This document shows positions 1 to 10,430 of a stretch of 64,000 nt of DNA, piece after piece. Numbering within the stretch: position 1 is the first letter of the stretch; each line of letters starts with the position of its first letter. The notes below the pieces were generated by a model. It did no database searches. It saw only the letters and a program-made list of their open reading frames with translations, and was not told where the DNA came from. Source of the DNA: Selaginella moellendorffii (lineage: Eukaryota > Streptophyta > Lycopodiopsida > Selaginellales > Selaginellaceae); NCBI RefSeq assembly GCF_000143415.4, contig NW_003314409.1, positions 186,001-250,000 on the forward strand. The letters are read 5' to 3'. Position numbers and translations under genes: made by a program.

Positions 1-1449
1 TTGTCGTGGACTTCCATGCTCGCTGCATATGCCCAGGACGGGCATCTTGAAGAGGCTCGCGCGGTCTTTAACAACATGCCCGAGCACGATCTCGTCGCGC
101 TCACCTCAATGCTCACAGTGCACATCCAGTCGGGGGATCTTGAGCAAGCCAAGGCCATCTTCGATCGAATGCCCGACCAGGACATCATCTCCCAGACAGC
201 GATGATCCAGGCCTTCTTGCAAAACGGCCAGCTCCGAGAGGCCGAGCTCATCTTCGAGGAGATGCCCGTCCAGAACATAGTCTCGTGCACGGCACTTCTC
301 TCCTCGTACGCTCAGGGCGGCGATCTGGATCGGGCAAAGCAGATGTTTGACAAGATGCCGCAGCGAGACGCCATCGCCTGGACGTCTCTCGTCGCCGCCT
401 ACGCTCAGAGCAATCACTTCGAGGAGGCCAGGAGCTTGTTCGACCGCATGCCAGTCCACAACTTGGTGCTCGCCACGGCCATCCTGCGAATGTACTCGCA
501 GCTCGGGAGGATTGACGAGGCCGAGGCGGTGTTCGACAAAATGGTGGCGAAAGACATCCTGGCTTGGAACACGATGCTAGCGGCCTACTCGCAGCACGGC
601 TACATCGAAGAACTGCGAACCACTTTCGACGCTATGCCCGAGAGGGATATCGTCTCGTGGAACATCGCTGTGGCGAGCTATGCGCAGCACGGGCACGTCG
701 ACGAAGCTCGAAAGCTCTTCTCCAGCATGCCACAGTGGGACTGCGTTTCCTGGACGATCATGATCGCGGGCTATGCCAGGAACGGGTATATGCGACGGGC
801 GAGGAGCACTTTCGACGCCATGCCACCGGTGTCTTCCGAGCTCGTCTTCTCCAGCGCGATGTTCACGGCTTATGCTCTGGCCGAGAGCTTCTCCGACGCC
901 ATGGAGTTTTTCTACGCCATGAACGCCGAAGGATCACTCCAGCCCGACGATGTCACCTTCACGAGCGTGCTTGGCGGATGCAGCCACGCGGGATTGTTTT
1001 CTCGGGGACTCGGCTACTTCCGATCGATGGTCTTCGACTTCGACGTGGATCCTGTCCGCGAGCACTACAGCTGCGTGGTTGACATCCTGGGCCGGTTTGG
1101 ACAGCTCGAAGAGGCCGAGGAGGTTCTGGATTCTATGCCGTTTGAACCGGATGCCGCGAGCTGGGGGGCTCTTCTCGGTGGCTGCGGGATTCATCGCGAC
1201 GTCCAGCGTGGAGAGCGAGCGGCAGAGAATGCACTCAAGCTGGATCCGAGAGAGGACGGCGCTCGGATGCTCTTAGCCAACATCTATGGAGCTGTTGGTC
1301 GGACGCAGGACATGATCAGGCTCAAAAACACCGTTCGGATGCTGAGAAGCCGCAAGCTCCAACTAGAACGAGAGCGTTCTCGCAAGACAATGGAAAGCTT
1401 CCCTTACCAGCGTGAAGGCTCGACTGCGAGATCAACAGCCTCGTCGTGA
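1..1449 (+). CDS. PPR protein, 5' end cut by window edge
   Basis: The frame is open from base 1, so the start lies outside the window and base 1 should not be taken as a start codon. The visible 482 residues are a run of roughly 31-residue pentatricopeptide (PPR) motifs, each with an SWT/SWN opening, an AYAQxGHxEEA helix turn and an FDxMP end, like the S-type repeats of land-plant PLS proteins. After about residue 330 come the longer motifs and an E-like tail (GALLGGCGIHRD, then LKLDP), with no DYW deaminase domain. Family knowledge: PPR proteins bind organellar RNA base by base and act in editing, splicing or stability; the target cannot be read here. The last 46 bases overlap the 3' end of the convergent PPR gene on the other strand. 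A broken copy at 44883-46897 preserves the N-terminal part missing here. Confidence 0.9.
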   Translation: MSWTSMLAAYAQDGHLEEARAVFNNMPEHDLVALTSMLTVHIQSGDLEQAKAIFDRMPDQDIISQTAMIQAFLQNGQLREAELIFEEMPVQNIVSCTALLSSYAQGGDLDRAKQMFDKMPQRDAIAWTSLVAAYAQSNHFEEARSLFDRMPVHNLVLATAILRMYSQLGRIDEAEAVFDKMVAKDILAWNTMLAAYSQHGYIEELRTTFDAMPERDIVSWNIAVASYAQHGHVDEARKLFSSMPQWDCVSWTIMIAGYARNGYMRRARSTFDAMPPVSSELVFSSAMFTAYALAESFSDAMEFFYAMNAEGSLQPDDVTFTSVLGGCSHAGLFSRGLGYFRSMVFDFDVDPVREHYSCVVDILGRFGQLEEAEEVLDSMPFEPDAASWGALLGGCGIHRDVQRGERAAENALKLDPREDGARMLLANIYGAVGRTQDMIRLKNTVRMLRSRKLQLERERSRKTMESFPYQREGSTARSTASS

Positions 1450-2906
1450 TCTTGCAACAAGTTTTTCTGCTCAAAACTTTCCGGGTCAGCCTCTCCATCG
1501 ATCATCGGACACTGTTGCTGCTGCTGCTGCCGCTGCTGCTGCGCTGCTGCTTTCTCGGTGTACATGTTGGCGAGAAGCTGATACATCGACTTGTTCTCGG
1601 GGTCCAGCTCCATGAGATGCTGCGCAGCCTGCGCAGCGCGCTTGAAGTCGCCGTGCATTCTACACGAGCTCAAGTAGCTCGTCCAAGCAACAGGTCCTGG
1701 GAAGAATGGCATTTCGTGGAGAAGCTCCTCGGCATGATCCAGCTGCTTTGCTCGGCCCAGGACCTCCACCATGCAGCCGTAGTGATCGAGCTCGGGCCGC
1801 AGTCCATACTGGGTGATCATCGACACGAAGTGCTCGTGAGCTCTCTTCACTTTGCCTCCGCGGTTGCATCCTATCAGTAGACCCACGAAAGTGCTCTCGG
1901 TGGGCTTGAGTCCCTCGAGGTTGAGCTCCCGGAAGAGCTCCACGGCGGTCTTGTACGAGGCATTCTCGGCATAGCCAGCGATGAGCGTGTTCCAGGAGAT
2001 GATATCAAACTCGGGCATCGTCGCGAAGAGCTCTCGGCCTCTGGAGAGATAGCCGGTGTTTGCAAACGCTGTGATCATGGTGTTCCACGACGCGAGCTCC
2101 AGCTGCGGCATCATCTCGAAAGTCCTGCTGGCCTCCGCCAAGCGCCCTCTTTGGGCAAATGCTGCGAGTAAAGCGTTCCACGACACCACGTTCCGGCAAG
2201 GCACGGATTCGAAGAAGTGTAGCGCGTCCTCTGGGCTGGAGTTAACAGCAAATGCCTGGAGCATCAAATTCCACGAGAGATCGTTCTTGAGCGGCATAGT
2301 GTCGAATATAGTAAACGCTTCGCGCAAATGCCCGTGTTGGGCATATGCTGTGACCATGGCGTTCCCTGCGATTGTGTCGTGCTGTGGCATTCTCTGGAAG
2401 ATCGCCTCCGCCTCAGCGATGTGCCCAGACTGGGAGTAGGCCGCGACGACCGCAGTCCAGGAGATGACGTTCCTTGGCCACATTCGATCGAACAAGAGCT
2501 TGGCCCCTTCCAGATCCCCAGACTGGGCATGCGCCTTGAGCATGAGATTCCAGGAAACGGCATCGCGATCCGGCATCCGATCAAAGAGCTCCCGTGCGGA
2601 ATCCAGCTGCCGCTCCTGCGCGTACGCCGACACGATCGCATTCCAGGAGAAGGTGTTGGGAGAATCGAGGCCATCAAACACCGCCCTCGCCTCCTCCAAG
2701 CTCCCGCAACGGGCGTACATTGTGATGAGGAGATTGCCGAGGAATGTGTTGCCGCTGTGCCGGCTGTGGAGGATCCGCGAGTGGCAATCCCGCGCTCGCG
2801 CCAGGCTCCCGATCGCTGCGCACTGCCGGATCGACGCGGCGAAGGCGGAGACATCGCGGGCGGGATCAAAAACCTCAGTGTGGAGCCATCGCCCTAACAC
2901 CCGCAT
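1404..2906 (-). CDS. PPR protein, intronless, 500 aa
   Basis: Single uninterrupted frame of 500 codons on the minus strand. An N-terminal stretch (residues about 17-85) has the IRQCAAIGSLARARDCHSRI and LLITMYARCGSLEEA pattern usual at the start of plant PPR proteins. Ten or so roughly 31-residue repeats with SWN/SWT and FDRMP signatures follow, then an L-type motif (LNLEGLKPTESTFVGLL) and an E-like end (WTSYLSSCRMHGDFKRAAQ, LMELDPENKSMYQLLANMY). The tail is glutamine-rich, from a CAG/CTG run near 1508-1550, and there is no DYW domain. Its start is 141 bp from the divergent TBCA start, suggesting a shared promoter. Its 3' end overlaps the 3' coding end of the PPR gene at the left edge by 46 bp, so transcripts would be antisense there. 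A decayed copy lies at 43655-44928. Confidence 0.92.
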   Translation of the reverse strand: MRVLGRWLHTEVFDPARDVSAFAASIRQCAAIGSLARARDCHSRILHSRHSGNTFLGNLLITMYARCGSLEEARAVFDGLDSPNTFSWNAIVSAYAQERQLDSARELFDRMPDRDAVSWNLMLKAHAQSGDLEGAKLLFDRMWPRNVISWTAVVAAYSQSGHIAEAEAIFQRMPQHDTIAGNAMVTAYAQHGHLREAFTIFDTMPLKNDLSWNLMLQAFAVNSSPEDALHFFESVPCRNVVSWNALLAAFAQRGRLAEASRTFEMMPQLELASWNTMITAFANTGYLSRGRELFATMPEFDIISWNTLIAGYAENASYKTAVELFRELNLEGLKPTESTFVGLLIGCNRGGKVKRAHEHFVSMITQYGLRPELDHYGCMVEVLGRAKQLDHAEELLHEMPFFPGPVAWTSYLSSCRMHGDFKRAAQAAQHLMELDPENKSMYQLLANMYTEKAAAQQQRQQQQQQCPMIDGEADPESFEQKNLLQDHDEAVDLAVEPSRW

Positions 2907-3047
2907 ATTCTATTTTGAAAATTCCTTCGTTGCGAATATACTCCTCACAGTTGACGGAATGTTCTGTATGGCTGACTGCATATGCTTTTGCCGTTTGTTT
3001 AAGTTAAACCGCTTCCTCCCTGTTTTTGGGCGCACTCTCTCTCGGCT

Positions 3048-3519
3048 ATGGCGGGACTCCCAGGGCTCAAGACGCTCAAGATCAAGACGGGGACGTGCAA
3101 GCGCGTCCACAAGGAACTCAAATCCTACGAGAAGGAGGTGGAGAGGGAGAGCGCCAAGACGGCGTCCATGCGAGAGAATGGCGCCGATCAATTCGACCTC
3201 AAGCAGCAGGTCTTTTCTTTGATCTCTTCGGGTTCTAGCTCAGGAACTCTAGCATTGTCTCAAACTCCTTGCTTGATCCAGGAGAATGTGCTGGTGGAAT
3301 CGAGAATGATGGTGCCGGATTGCCGCAAGAGGCTCGAGGCTGCTGTGGCCGATCTGGAAGCCCTCATCGTGAGTGATTCACTACTGTTCATCCTCTTACT
3401 CTCGATTCTTTCTCTCTGTGTTCTAGGCCGAAGTTGAGGATGACGAGGCGATGCTTGAGACCGCCGAGCTACAAGCAGCAAAGGAAGTTCTCGCAGATGT
3501 CAAGCCTTGCATTAGTTAG
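3048..3519 (+). CDS. TBCA: Tubulin-folding cofactor A (TBCA/KIESEL), 3 exons
   Basis: Exons 3048-3209, 3282-3368 and 3427-3519 join in phase 0 with GT-AG borders (introns 72 and 58 bp) to give 113 aa, the usual length for the plant family. The product starts MAGLPGLKTLKIKTGTCKRV and continues with the helical ELKSYEKEVERE and ENVLVESRMMVPDCRKRLEA segments characteristic of cofactor A, an all-helical bundle that holds beta-tubulin during folding in the cytosol (KIESEL in Arabidopsis). The first ATG follows a pyrimidine-rich leader and gives the family-typical N terminus. It is divergent from the PPR gene at 1404-2906 and convergent with the CPP1-type gene, with 83 bp between stop codons. All family-conserved regions are present, so it looks functional. 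Confidence 0.95.
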
Positions 3520-3602
3520 ACGCAAGAAAAACGGATCTAGAGAGTTGAGCTGTAGACACCACTTACAGATGAAACCAAAGCTCGCAAAAGTTTGATCTTC
3601 GA

Positions 3603-4895
3603 TCACTTCAAAAATGTGCACGCCACCCACAAAAAAACGTACGAGCTCAGCGCAGTGAAGAGCTCGAGGCTGCCTCGCTGCAAGCTTACCGACACGGACA
3701 AGGAGGGAATAACGAGCGAGCCGAGCGTCCATCCAATGAAGAGAGAACCAAGCCTGGAAGAAACACGGGGTTGGATCGAAACCAGCAAATCAAAGATGGA
3801 GAAAAGTCTCTACCCGAGAATGAATGCTCTTGACAAGCTCTTGACGCGGTCATTGATGAAATATATACAGCAGCCAAGCGCTACAAAGACCTGAGTAAAC
3901 ATCGAGACTTCAGTGCTGCCAAGGAAGAAGAAAAGAGAGCTTTTGCTTTACCTGGAAAGCTGGGCCTCCCTCAGCGGCATTCATCACACTCCAAACTCCT
4001 ATGGCAGCGTACAAAGCTGCGCGCTGGAGGATGATGGTCGACTTTGGAGTCTCCACGAAGCTGGCGAGCTTGCGCACCCATGGCGGAGACTCGTCCAGCT
4101 TCTTCTTCAGGTTGGTCTTAAGGTTGATCTTGGATCGCTTGCGAACCCGGAAGCTTTCAAAGATTATCCTATCGTGTGCGTCCTCGATAGCTTCTCGACT
4201 CCTCTCGTGTCTGCCGTATTGACTCAACAGGAAGCTCCGGGCCTCCTCCACCTCCATCTCGGAGGCGTCGTAGCTCACACCCAGCCGCTTGTGAGGATCC
4301 CTTACGTAAATCCTGTTGAAGACAGGAGGTGGCCCTGTTAACCAATTACTCTCATGAGAAAAAAGAAGAGAAAACAAGCATCCAATCCCGCAACAATTGA
4401 GGAGCTTGTCAAGCCCAGGCAAGAAAAACAAACGAAGAACATCAAAGAAAAAATCTTCAAAGTATCACCAAGAAAGTATTTAAGATATCTAGAGAACAAG
4501 AGCTTGGCCAAGGCAACGCAAGAAGAAACAAACGAAGACATCCAAGAAAAACCCTTGAGCTTTGATAGAACGGTATCACCAAGGAATTTAAGCATCTAAG
4601 CCAACAATGCAGCCAAACGAGAGAGAAATACCTGGAATCTCATCCGCGTCCGCTTCGCTCGAAGAGAAGGACGCATCCATAGCCACAAAGCTGGTTCTCC
4701 AGCGAAGCCGGCCATAGAATCGCAAGCTGGAGCTACTGCAACACAAAACTCCGCATTCTAAGAAGAAAATCCACGAAATTTCTCCTACCTGCTGAACAGA
4801 TTCCTGCTAGCGACACGCGAAATCGCCGCTTGCGACGAAGAGCGCCGCAATGGATCACACCACAGAGCGCAAGGCGCTGTGGCAGCCATGCTCAT
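3603..4895 (-). CDS. CPP1: CPP1/CDF1-type J-like plastid membrane protein, 5 exons
   Basis: Minus-strand exons 4789-4895, 4632-4735, 3952-4334, 3814-3890 and 3603-3753 join with consistent phases and GT-AG borders to 273 aa. Residues 1 to about 60 are rich in Ser, Ala and Arg, fitting a chloroplast transit peptide. Residues about 84-130 (DPHKRLGVSYDASEMEVEEA ... RERSREAIEDAHDRI-like) form the J-like domain of CELL GROWTH DEFECT FACTOR 1 / CHAPERONE-LIKE PROTEIN OF POR1, with no HPD motif. INLKTNLKKKLDESPPWV and four C-terminal hydrophobic segments follow, the last ending FLWVACTFLK. Known role in the family: stabilising protochlorophyllide oxidoreductase at plastid membranes. An in-frame ATG two codons downstream (4889) is an alternative start. 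Orthology to CPP1 rather than a sister protein is inferred from memory of the family. Confidence 0.9.
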
Positions 4896-5151
4896 CCCTG
4901 AAAAACCCTAAATCCTCCATCTAGAAGAGACAGAAAAGGTTAAAATAAATGCGAATTTTTACATCTAAGCAAAATTTACAAAGAACCTCCTGTATGTACA
5001 TTGCAAACCACAGCACATTTTCAAGTAAGAAAGAACGAGAGAAGAGAGATAAAGAACTAGTACAAAAAAAACCACCACCCAGCAGTGTTCCAAAAAAAAT
5101 CCTACCTCTTTTTTTTTTCCAGTTATTTTCGTCGTCGTCCTCCTTGAATCG

Positions 5152-6783
5152 TCAAGAATCTGTGTGACCAACCTGTGATCCTGGCAAGAGCACCAACACC
5201 TCGCGCTCCTCGGAGAACATATGCTTTGGAACCATGATCTCCAGCCCCGCGATCGCCTCGACGTAGTAGGCCTTGAGCTCAGCGTTGTCCGGGATCCGAG
5301 TCGCCAGATCAATCTCTCGCAGGAACTCGCCGGGAGGGCAGTGCTCGGGGCTCAAATCCGTGAGCTTGAAAGTCCTGTCCCCCCTCTTCACGAACGGAGC
5401 TCTCCCAGTGCTCAAGCAGTGGATCTTCACCACGCCGTGAGTGGCCGTGTTCCTCCACGAGACGCGAAGCCTGTGCTTGTCCGTGAATGGTAAGCTCACC
5501 ATGATGAGGTAGCCTTCGTCGTCCTCGTAGATGGTCTTTGCCCCTGTCACTGGCCCGGACGCCTGAGTGATGACACCCGAGAAGCTCGAGTACCAGCTCG
5601 GCTGCGGGCTTCCACCACCGAGCTCCTCCAGCCCGGAGAAGGTGACGATCGGGACGCACGACTCCGCGTCGGTGTTGTTCCTCACCGGCGAGTACGTCTT
5701 CCTCTTGCGCTTGGCGTTGTTGGCGACGCTGCTGCCGTTCCCGTTCATGGTCCCGTTCGTGCTCAAGCCACTGGCACCGGGATCCGAGAGCTGCGTCGAT
5801 AAGTTCAGCGACGTCCCGTTGAGAGGACCGCCACCACCACCACCACACTTCCGGAGCGATCCGTTTGGAGACTTGGTCTGCTGCAGCGGAAGTCCCAGCC
5901 TCTCCAGCTCGTGATCCGGGCTCGGGACCGTCCGCCAGTCGACGAAAGCCTCAGCGTTGTGAGGGATGGTGAAGTTGACGTCCCGGCCGGTAAGTTCCTT
6001 CCACCGCTTCCTGTCCTCCTCGCTCACGAACGCCACGTTCGGCGTCCTGACCACCTCGATCCCGTGGATGCACTGCGGGTTGGACAGCCCCCTGTAATGC
6101 TTCCTCTGCATCCGGTGAGAGCGGATGAATCCCTTCTCCACGCTGAAAGGAAACTGCGGCTCGCGGAACCTCGAGTGGCCGTTCATGTAGCTCCGGAGCT
6201 GCATCTTCCCGAGCGCGTTCTCGGGCTTCTCCTTGAACGCCCACATATACATGTTCTCCATGTCGTGCTGGACGAGGAAGATGTCCAGGCGGAGGTCGGG
6301 CTTGTCCGAGTCGCCACCGAGCAGCCCCTCGCCGCTGAGCTTGGCCTGACACTTATCTTTGATCGCTGGACGAAAGTAATGGTTGAAAAAGAACCAGGCA
6401 CCCCAGATGGTGTCACTGCGACGAAGCCAGCGTCGTCCTTTGGATAGCGGCGAGCTGCTGGGATCCTCCCCGAGAGGAGGAGCCAAACCAACGTCGAGAG
6501 ACTCGAGCTCCTTGGATGGCAGCCACTGGTTGGATGGGATCTCGTCGGAGAATGGCAAGTTGATGTCCGGAGGTTCCACCACCATTTGCATCTGGAGCTG
6601 GCGGCTGCAATCGTCGTGAACGCCAGCGTCCATGGAGAGGATCGTGGACGGAACATCGGTGGCGAAGGATGATAGTAGCGGCTCTGTCAAGCTCCCCGTC
6701 ACCATGCTTCCCAGCTGCAAGTACCGCCCTTGCTCGTGAATACTGCTCTCTTCCTCGTCCCTGGATTTGTCAGCCACGTCCAA
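5152..6783 (-). CDS. HSP20-like (alpha-crystallin fold) protein of the At5g02480/FYD type, 543 aa
   Basis: One intronless frame. The middle (residues about 145-285) holds a well-conserved plant-specific block including DIFLVQHDMENMYMWAFKE, GKMQLRSYMNGHSRF, RSHRMQRKHYRGLSNPQCIH and WKELTGRDVNFTIPHNAEAF. A low-complexity Gly/Asn/Ser linker with a basic KRKRK patch follows, then residues about 412-520 form a divergent alpha-crystallin/HSP20-like beta-sandwich (YEDDEGYLIMVSLPF; EFLREIDLATRIPDNAELKA). I recognise this as the plant family annotated 'HSP20-like chaperones superfamily' in Arabidopsis; its biochemical role is not established to my knowledge. The basic patch could be a nuclear signal (inference). 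The long leader between its ATG and the FBPase gene is a shared divergent promoter region of about 790 bp. Confidence 0.85.
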   Translation of the reverse strand: MDVADKSRDEEESSIHEQGRYLQLGSMVTGSLTEPLLSSFATDVPSTILSMDAGVHDDCSRQLQMQMVVEPPDINLPFSDEIPSNQWLPSKELESLDVGLAPPLGEDPSSSPLSKGRRWLRRSDTIWGAWFFFNHYFRPAIKDKCQAKLSGEGLLGGDSDKPDLRLDIFLVQHDMENMYMWAFKEKPENALGKMQLRSYMNGHSRFREPQFPFSVEKGFIRSHRMQRKHYRGLSNPQCIHGIEVVRTPNVAFVSEEDRKRWKELTGRDVNFTIPHNAEAFVDWRTVPSPDHELERLGLPLQQTKSPNGSLRKCGGGGGGPLNGTSLNLSTQLSDPGASGLSTNGTMNGNGSSVANNAKRKRKTYSPVRNNTDAESCVPIVTFSGLEELGGGSPQPSWYSSFSGVITQASGPVTGAKTIYEDDEGYLIMVSLPFTDKHRLRVSWRNTATHGVVKIHCLSTGRAPFVKRGDRTFKLTDLSPEHCPPGEFLREIDLATRIPDNAELKAYYVEAIAGLEIMVPKHMFSEEREVLVLLPGSQVGHTDS

Positions 6784-7575
6784 GCAACCCAGTATCAGGG
6801 GCTCATCCCCAAATTCTTCCAGCGTTCCTGGTTGGATCTTCTTTTTTTTTTTTTTCTTTCTTCTTCCTTGTTTTCCTTCCTTGTTCTTCCTTCTTGTTCT
6901 TCCCTGTGTGTTCTTGTTAGCTCTGTCTCATCCCCACCCAGTGCTCACAGTGCACGCCCCTTCCCTTGCCCCACAGAAGCCAAATTCCACTGCCGGAAGG
7001 AGCGCCGCTTTGACAGTCACCCGGAGAAAATCTATCCCTGGAACCATTGGAGAGGACTGGCGAGCAGTAGCCGATCACAATCCTGGCATCTACGCTCCGA
7101 GCGCTGATAGATCCGAGGCTCCCAGGGCACATGTAACGAAATTACCGTCTGGAAAGCCTCGGATCGCCACGATCGAAACCCTAATCGCTGGGATTGGCGT
7201 CCTGTCCTGGGGAAATCCGCGGCAATGCCGACACTGGAAGAGATTCGGAATATGAATCACATCGATCGAGAGAGAGGGAGGGGGATCGTCTCACCGTGCT
7301 GTCGTCCGGCAATTCGTCGCTACACGGTGCGTTCTTTCCTCTTCCCTAAAGCAGACGAGACGAAGCTCCGGCTATGGCGTCCCAGGTCGTCTACCGTACG
7401 AAATGGCCACGCGGGACATGGCGGCGCTACTGTACGATAGAGGGCGTTGCCGGCCGTCCACGTGGCTGAGATCCGTTGGAGCCAAGGATGAACACCAAGG
7501 GCAGCCACAGACACCCCACCCAATAATTTCCCACACACTTTAGATGAAGTGAGAAGCAAGCAGTAATTTTGGGCA
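6784..7575. promoter_or_regulatory. Divergent upstream region, HSP20-like / FBPase
   Basis: No supported gene here. It contains the 5' leaders and promoters of the two divergent genes, with a long T/C tract near 6838-6905 (a CT-rich leader if read with the minus-strand gene) and GA-rich sequence near 7264-7285. Short open frames on both strands show no recognisable protein. Confidence 0.5.
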
Positions 7576-9040
7576 ATGGCGGCATCCTCCGCGACGCAGT
7601 GCTTCGCCAATCGCTCCACCAAGATCATCAATGCGCCCGGCAAGAATCGATGCTCCTCCTCCCTCTCCACCGCCAGCAGGGGTCTTGCCATCGGCAGTAA
7701 TCGGGGTTTCCAGCAGCAGCATTGCAGGAATCTAGGGATTAGAGCGGCCGTGAGCGTCGAATCGACCACAGACAAGAAGAAGAGCGGCAGTAGGAATCAG
7801 TATCAGCTCAACACGCTCACGAATTGGCTGCTCAAGCAAGAACAGGCAGGGATTATCGATGGCGAGCTCACGATCGTGCTGTCGAGCATCGCCGTGGCCT
7901 GCAAGCAAATCGCGGCCCTAGTCCAGCGCGCCGGGATCTCCAATCTCACCGGCGTCCAGGGCGCCGTCAATGTCCAGGGCGAGGATCAAAAGAAGCTCGA
8001 TGTGGTGTCCAACGAGGTGAGTCAGTGGAAAATCTCCTCTCTTTCTCGATCGATCCTCCCACATTTCGTCCGAAATATCGTTTCTTGGTGCTAGGTTTTC
8101 TCGAATTGCCTGCGCTCCAGCGGTAGGACGGGTATCATCGCGTCTGAGGAAGAGGATACGCCTGTGGCCGTGGAGGAGAGCTACTCTGGCAACTACATTG
8201 TGGTGTTTGATCCCCTGGATGGATCATCCAACATCGACGCCGCTGTCTCCACGGGCTCAATCTTTGGAATCTATCACCCAAGCGAAGAATGCCTGGCGGA
8301 TTTCGACTCGGACTCCGACTCAGTAAGTTCTTGGGAATCCTTCGCTCCAATTCATCTATGGAAACTTTTGATGATGATCGCAGCTCACTCCAAGCGAGCA
8401 GAATTGCGTGATGAATGTGTGCCAACCGGGGAAGAACTTGCTATCATCTGGCTACTGCATGTACTCGAGCTCCGTGATCTTCGTTCTCACGGTTGGAACC
8501 GGCGTGTATGGCTTCACGCTGGACCCGATGGTGGGCGAATTCGTGCTCACCCACGACAAGATCAAGATCCCGGACAAGGGAAAGATCTACGCTTTCAACG
8601 AGGGCAACTACGCGCTGTGGGATCCCAATCTCCAGAGCTACATCAACAGCTTGAAGGATCCAGGGCCGGCCGGGAAGCCTTACTCGGCTCGCTACATTGG
8701 GAGCTTGGTGGGCGATTTCCACAGGACGATGCTCTACGGCGGGATCTATGGCTACCCCCGCGACAAGAAGAGCAAGAATGGGAAATTGAGGCTCCTCTAC
8801 GAGTGCGCTCCCATGAGCTTCTTGGTGGAGCAAGCCGGCGGCAAAGGGTCGGATGGATCCGGAAGAATTCTGGACATCAAACCAGAACAGGTTCGATCGA
8901 TCCAATTCTTTCGATTGATTGATCGCGCAAAATGTTCTAATCTTCTCCTTTTTTTCTTGTAGGTTCACCAAAGAGTTCCTTTGTACATAGGAAGCAGGGA
9001 AGAGGTGGAGAAGCTCGAAAAGTATCTCTCGTCAATGTAA
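7576..9040 (+). CDS. CFBP1: Chloroplast fructose-1,6-bisphosphatase, 4 exons
   Basis: Exons 7576-8016, 8095-8322, 8384-8890 and 8963-9040 join in phase 0 (introns 78, 61 and 72 bp) into 417 aa, about the length of other plant plastid enzymes. Residues 1 to about 60 are a Ser/Arg-rich transit peptide. Catalytic landmarks are all present: [13 protein letters not shown] (metal and phosphate site), [21 protein letters not shown] and [10 protein letters not shown]. The plastid-specific regulatory loop carries three cysteines (213, 231, 236), matching the thioredoxin-f-regulated set of pea (153, 173, 178), with the first spacing two residues shorter. Reaction: fructose-1,6-bisphosphate to fructose-6-phosphate in the Calvin-Benson cycle in the stroma, light-activated by disulfide reduction. 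The stop codon lies only 151 bp before the ENH1 start. Confidence 0.97.
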
Positions 9041-9191
9041 ACACACCTATTCTCAAAATTTTGAATTTCAAATTTTCAAATTCAAAATTTTAAAAGTTTC
9101 GCGCGCTAAGAGGGCGATCGCGTGTTCGATTCCTTATCCCTTCCGAGCGTGTGCCGGGCACTGTGCCACGTAGGGTCTCCGTCAAGGGCAT

Positions 9192-10357
9192 ATGGAGAGC
9201 GAGCTCTTGGCGGGGAGGGCAATGGCGATGGCCGCCACCGCAGGAGCGGCAGTGTCTCTCGCTGCGGCCGCGCCAAGATCTCGATCCTTGACGCCGCGAG
9301 CATCGAATCACCAGGTACATTGGCAATCGAGAGTCGAGAGCGCGTCCTAGACTAAGGATTGATCCTTTGTTATTTTAGCTGCGCAACTCGTTCCTGGGAT
9401 CGCCACTTTGTAATTGCGAGGTGCGTCTAAAAGTTTCGCATCCCGGGGCTATCAATTCGACGAGGAAAACTTACAACCCTCTCCAGGTAGCTCACTCAGA
9501 TTTTCCAAGTTTTAGTATCACATTATTGTATTCTCAGGTGGAGGCTAAAACAGCTGCTGGAAAAACGATAGAGGTAGAGGTCGATAAGCCTCTCGGACTT
9601 TCGCTTGGGCAAAAGCCTGGTGGTGGCGTGATCATAACAGTAAGAGCTCCATACGTTCTTCTTTTCTTCCTGGTTCTTTCGCAAAACATTGTACTGTAAT
9701 CGTGCGAAACAGGCAGTGGAAGGAAATGCAGCCAGAGCTGGATTGAAAGTCGGGGATCAGGTGCTCTACACGAGTAGCTTCTTTGGCGATGAATTGTGGC
9801 CGGCTGATAAACTTGGCTTCACAAAGACAGCCATCCAAGCGAAGCCAGAGTCTGTTTATTTTGTTGTTAGCAGGTACTTCATGATCGATTCCTTGTTCTC
9901 AAAATCTGAAGTTTGCTCTTTTCTTCTTCTTCCAGAGGAGCGGATGTAGATGTAAAGCGACTACCTAAGCGGCCAGCGCCACCTCGATTCGGTCGAAAAC
10001 TCACCGAAGCGCAAAAGGTAAGAGCTTTTCTCTAAGGACGAAGCTGTTCTATTCTATATGTTTTCCAGGCAAGAGCTACTCACATTTGTCTCGACTGTGG
10101 ATACGTCTACACGCTCTCCAAACCTTTTGAAGAACAGGTATGAAAAGTTCAGTGTTCTGTAGATGGTGCTCATCTTTTTTCTTCAGCCGGATGGTTTCTT
10201 ATGCCCTCAATGCCGAGCACCAAAGAAGAGGTTCTCCAAATATGATCCGGAAACCGGACGAGCAGTCGGAGGCGGTGCTCTGCCAATCTCCGTGATACTG
10301 GGAGTCTTGGCTGGTGCTCTCGCAGTTGGAGGATTGGTGGTATATGGTCTCCAATAG
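9192..10357 (+). CDS. ENH1: ENH1-type rubredoxin-PDZ thylakoid protein, 7 exons
   Basis: Exons 9192-9314, 9379-9486, 9538-9639, 9713-9873, 9936-10017, 10069-10137 and 10187-10357 all have GT-AG borders and matching phases, giving 271 aa. An Ala-rich N terminus fits a transit peptide. Residues about 88-168 form a PDZ-like domain (VDKPLGLSLGQKPGGGVIIT, then GNAARAGLKVGDQVLY). Rubredoxin iron ligands are at CLDC (199/202) and CPQC (221/224). Residues about 245-268 are a transmembrane helix. This is the architecture of Arabidopsis ENH1 (ENHANCER OF SOS3-1), a plastid rubredoxin linked to redox and ion homeostasis. It sits between FBPase and the PsbP-domain gene; only 73 bp separate its stop from the next start. 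In-frame ATGs at codons 11 and 13 are possible alternative starts. Confidence 0.93.
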
Positions 10358-10430
10358 GCTTGTTAAGAAGCTCTTGCAAAATCAAACTCCCAAGGTTGAG
10401 AGTTTATAATCTGTTCCATTACCTAGGTAC

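Noticed and set aside
2264-2869. 201-codon minus-strand frame inside the PPR gene, and similar frames in other PPR genes
   Set aside because: Shadows of the PPR reading frame in GC-rich DNA; no family match.
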